From positions 1-48,791 of the forward strand of contig CALKMX010000040.1 in the NCBI GenBank assembly GCA_938091675.1: a stretch of 48,791 nucleotides of DNA. The letters are read 5' to 3'. The notes beneath the pieces are model-generated. The model saw only the letters and a program-made list of their open reading frames with translations. It searched no databases and was not told the DNA's origin. The position numbers and the translations under genes were made by a program. The DNA comes from an uncultured Opitutales bacterium. Lineage in GTDB: Bacteria > Verrucomicrobiota > Verrucomicrobiia > Opitutales > Seribacteraceae. Below, in pieces: positions 47,155 through 48,791 of this stretch (within the stretch, counting starts at the first letter, position 1; each line of letters begins with the position of its first letter).

Positions 47155-48791
47155 GTGGAATTGATCGAAAACCTTCCTGTATTTAGGGAATTCAAAGAGA
47201 TTAAAAAAGCATGGGATGAAAAAACTCATTTAATTTTAAAATCTCCGACCGGGTCGGGAAAATCTATTGCCCTGCCCTATTTACTTAAAAACTCAGGATT
47301 GGTTGGCGGTAAAATTTTTGTGGCACAACCTCGACGCATTGCCGCAAGGTTACTGTGTAAAACTCTTGCCAAAATGGTGAATTGGACGGAGGGAAATGAA
47401 GTTGGTTATCAGGTAAGGTTTGACAAAAAATATTGTAAAAAAACCCAGATTATCTACGCGACTGATGGCGTGGTCTTTAATAAGCTGTTAAGGCTTGAGG
47501 ATCTTGAAGATATAGAGGTTCTTATTTTAGACGAATTTCACGAAAGAAGTGCGTTCATAGACCTGAGCCTTGCTTTGGCTTTAAAAATTGCGAAAACCCA
47601 AAAGCGAAAGCTTCGAATAATCGTGACCTCAGCTACCCTGGATATCGATAGGTTGGAACAATTTATACCCGATGTTGCATCTGTAGAACTTACAGGACGC
47701 TCATTTCCTGTTGAAATTGAGCACAGGGCAGTGGCAAAAGACAATCCGATGTGGAGATCAGTAGCAGAGGTTATCCCCAGCCTATTGGATAAAAGGGAGG
47801 GAGATATCTTAATTTTCATGGATGGGGCTTATGAGATATCGAGACTAATCAATACTATTTTATCCAGCCCTTGGTCTAAAAACCTCGAGGTTAGGCCTCT
47901 TTATGGAGACCTTTCACCCGAAAAACAAGATAGGGCGTTAATGCCAGCTGATAGGAGAAGAATTATTGTAAGCACCAATATTGCAGAAACTTCATTAACG
48001 ATTGAAGGGATAAAAATTGTCATTGATTGCGGTAAAGCTAAGAAAATGTCTTACGATAGCTCTCGCGGAATAAACGCGTTGCTGAGCGAGCCTATCTGTA
48101 GGAGTTCGGCTGATCAACGCGCTGGTAGGGCTGGAAGATTAGGGCCTGGCTTTTGTTTGCGCTTTTGGTCAAAAGCCGAGCATGTGGATCGGATCGAGTT
48201 CGATATCCCTGAAATTACAGCCATAGATTTAAGCGAAATTTATTTAAATCTAGCCAAGTTTAATTTGAAGCTAGAGCATATCAATCTGTTGGAACCTGTC
48301 TCAAATGTTTCCATTGATTATGCAAAGCAAAAGCTCAGCAACCTAGGAGCACTGAACGATCAAGAAAACTTGACTGAGCATGGAATGGAGATGGCTCAAT
48401 TGCCCATAAATCCTACTTGGGCTCATGCATTGCTTGTTGCCAAAAGAAATAAAATGGAGTCGGTGGTTGCTCTGGTGTTGGCTATGCTGGAAGGTCGCCC
48501 GCTTATTCAATCAAATTCTCTGGGGGACTTTTTCCCTCTGCGAAATCCAAGATCAGACGTCTATTGTTTGCTGTTGGCTTTTGAGGAGGGGGCGAGAAGA
48601 AACTTTTCAGTGCCAGAGTGCAGAAAACTGGGAATCCATGCGGGAAGATGCCGGGAAGCTGAATTGCTTGCCCGGGAATTGAGTAAATTCATTGGCAGTT
48701 CATTTCATCTGCAATTGCCTGATTATACAAGCTTTGCCAAAACTTTACTTCAGTGTTTTCCGAATCAAGTTGCTCAATTAGTGAGTGATGG
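47155..48791 (+). CDS. hrpB: ATP-dependent helicase HrpB (C-terminus cut by window edge)
   Basis: Not in ORF track. GTG start; LILKSPTGSGKSIALPYLL, VAQPRRIAARLL, ILDEFHERSAFIDLSLAL, IIVSTNIAETSLTIEGIKIVIDCG, DQRAGRAGRLGPGFCLRFW; open to the window edge. Confidence 0.92.
   Translation, partial: MELIENLPVFREFKEIKKAWDEKTHLILKSPTGSGKSIALPYLLKNSGLVGGKIFVAQPRRIAARLLCKTLAKMVNWTEGNEVGYQVRFDKKYCKKTQIIYATDGVVFNKLLRLEDLEDIEVLILDEFHERSAFIDLSLALALKIAKTQKRKLRIIVTSATLDIDRLEQFIPDVASVELTGRSFPVEIEHRAVAKDNPMWRSVAEVIPSLLDKREGDILIFMDGAYEISRLINTILSSPWSKNLEVRPLYGDLSPEKQDRALMPADRRRIIVSTNIAETSLTIEGIKIVIDCGKAKKMSYDSSRGINALLSEPICRSSADQRAGRAGRLGPGFCLRFWSKAEHVDRIEFDIPEITAIDLSEIYLNLAKFNLKLEHINLLEPVSNVSIDYAKQKLSNLGALNDQENLTEHGMEMAQLPINPTWAHALLVAKRNKMESVVALVLAMLEGRPLIQSNSLGDFFPLRNPRSDVYCLLLAFEEGARRNFSVPECRKLGIHAGRCREAELLARELSKFIGSSFHLQLPDYTSFAKTLLQCFPNQVAQLVSD

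Noticed and set aside
48425-48682. 85-aa ORF at window end
   Set aside because: Alternative frame of the hrpB coding region, which reads open in its own frame to the edge.

Overview
This is a compact, mostly housekeeping bacterial chromosome segment. It is AT-rich, and gene content suggests the PVC superphylum, probably Verrucomicrobiota/Opitutae-like; that placement is inference. I find no CRISPR array, rRNA operon, prophage or transposon. Main blocks: (1) the 5' part of a FecA-type TonB receptor with an upstream Fur-box-like palindrome, an AIM24/TIGR00266 protein, tRNA-Arg(CCG) and a DUF3050 protein; (2) a NfeD(long)-NfeD(short)-flotillin FloA cassette with a small membrane partner; (3) a minus-strand tripartite ABC export cluster (TolC / DevC-MacB permeases / LolD-like ATPase / HlyD-like adaptor) bracketed by two cysteine-rich exported proteins, the best candidate for an under-described system; (4) a co-directional rplY-pth-rpsF-ssb-rplI-dnaB-bamA-skp-lpxD-prs-htrA run; (5) pyrE, an ABC exporter, a SpoIIE/GAF phosphatase plus STAS protein, a peroxiredoxin and tyrS; (6) a tandem-duplicated 1808-aa UvrA; (7) tRNA-Glu(TTC), rpmH-rnpA-yidC and yebC; (8) a fused MetX-MetW; (9) a rhomboid protease, TPR and Sel1 proteins, an Hsp20-like protein, and the start of hrpB. 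Three coding features missing from the ORF track were read by hand: the partial TonB receptor, rpmH and partial hrpB. All family calls come from reading the translated sequence; no database search was run.
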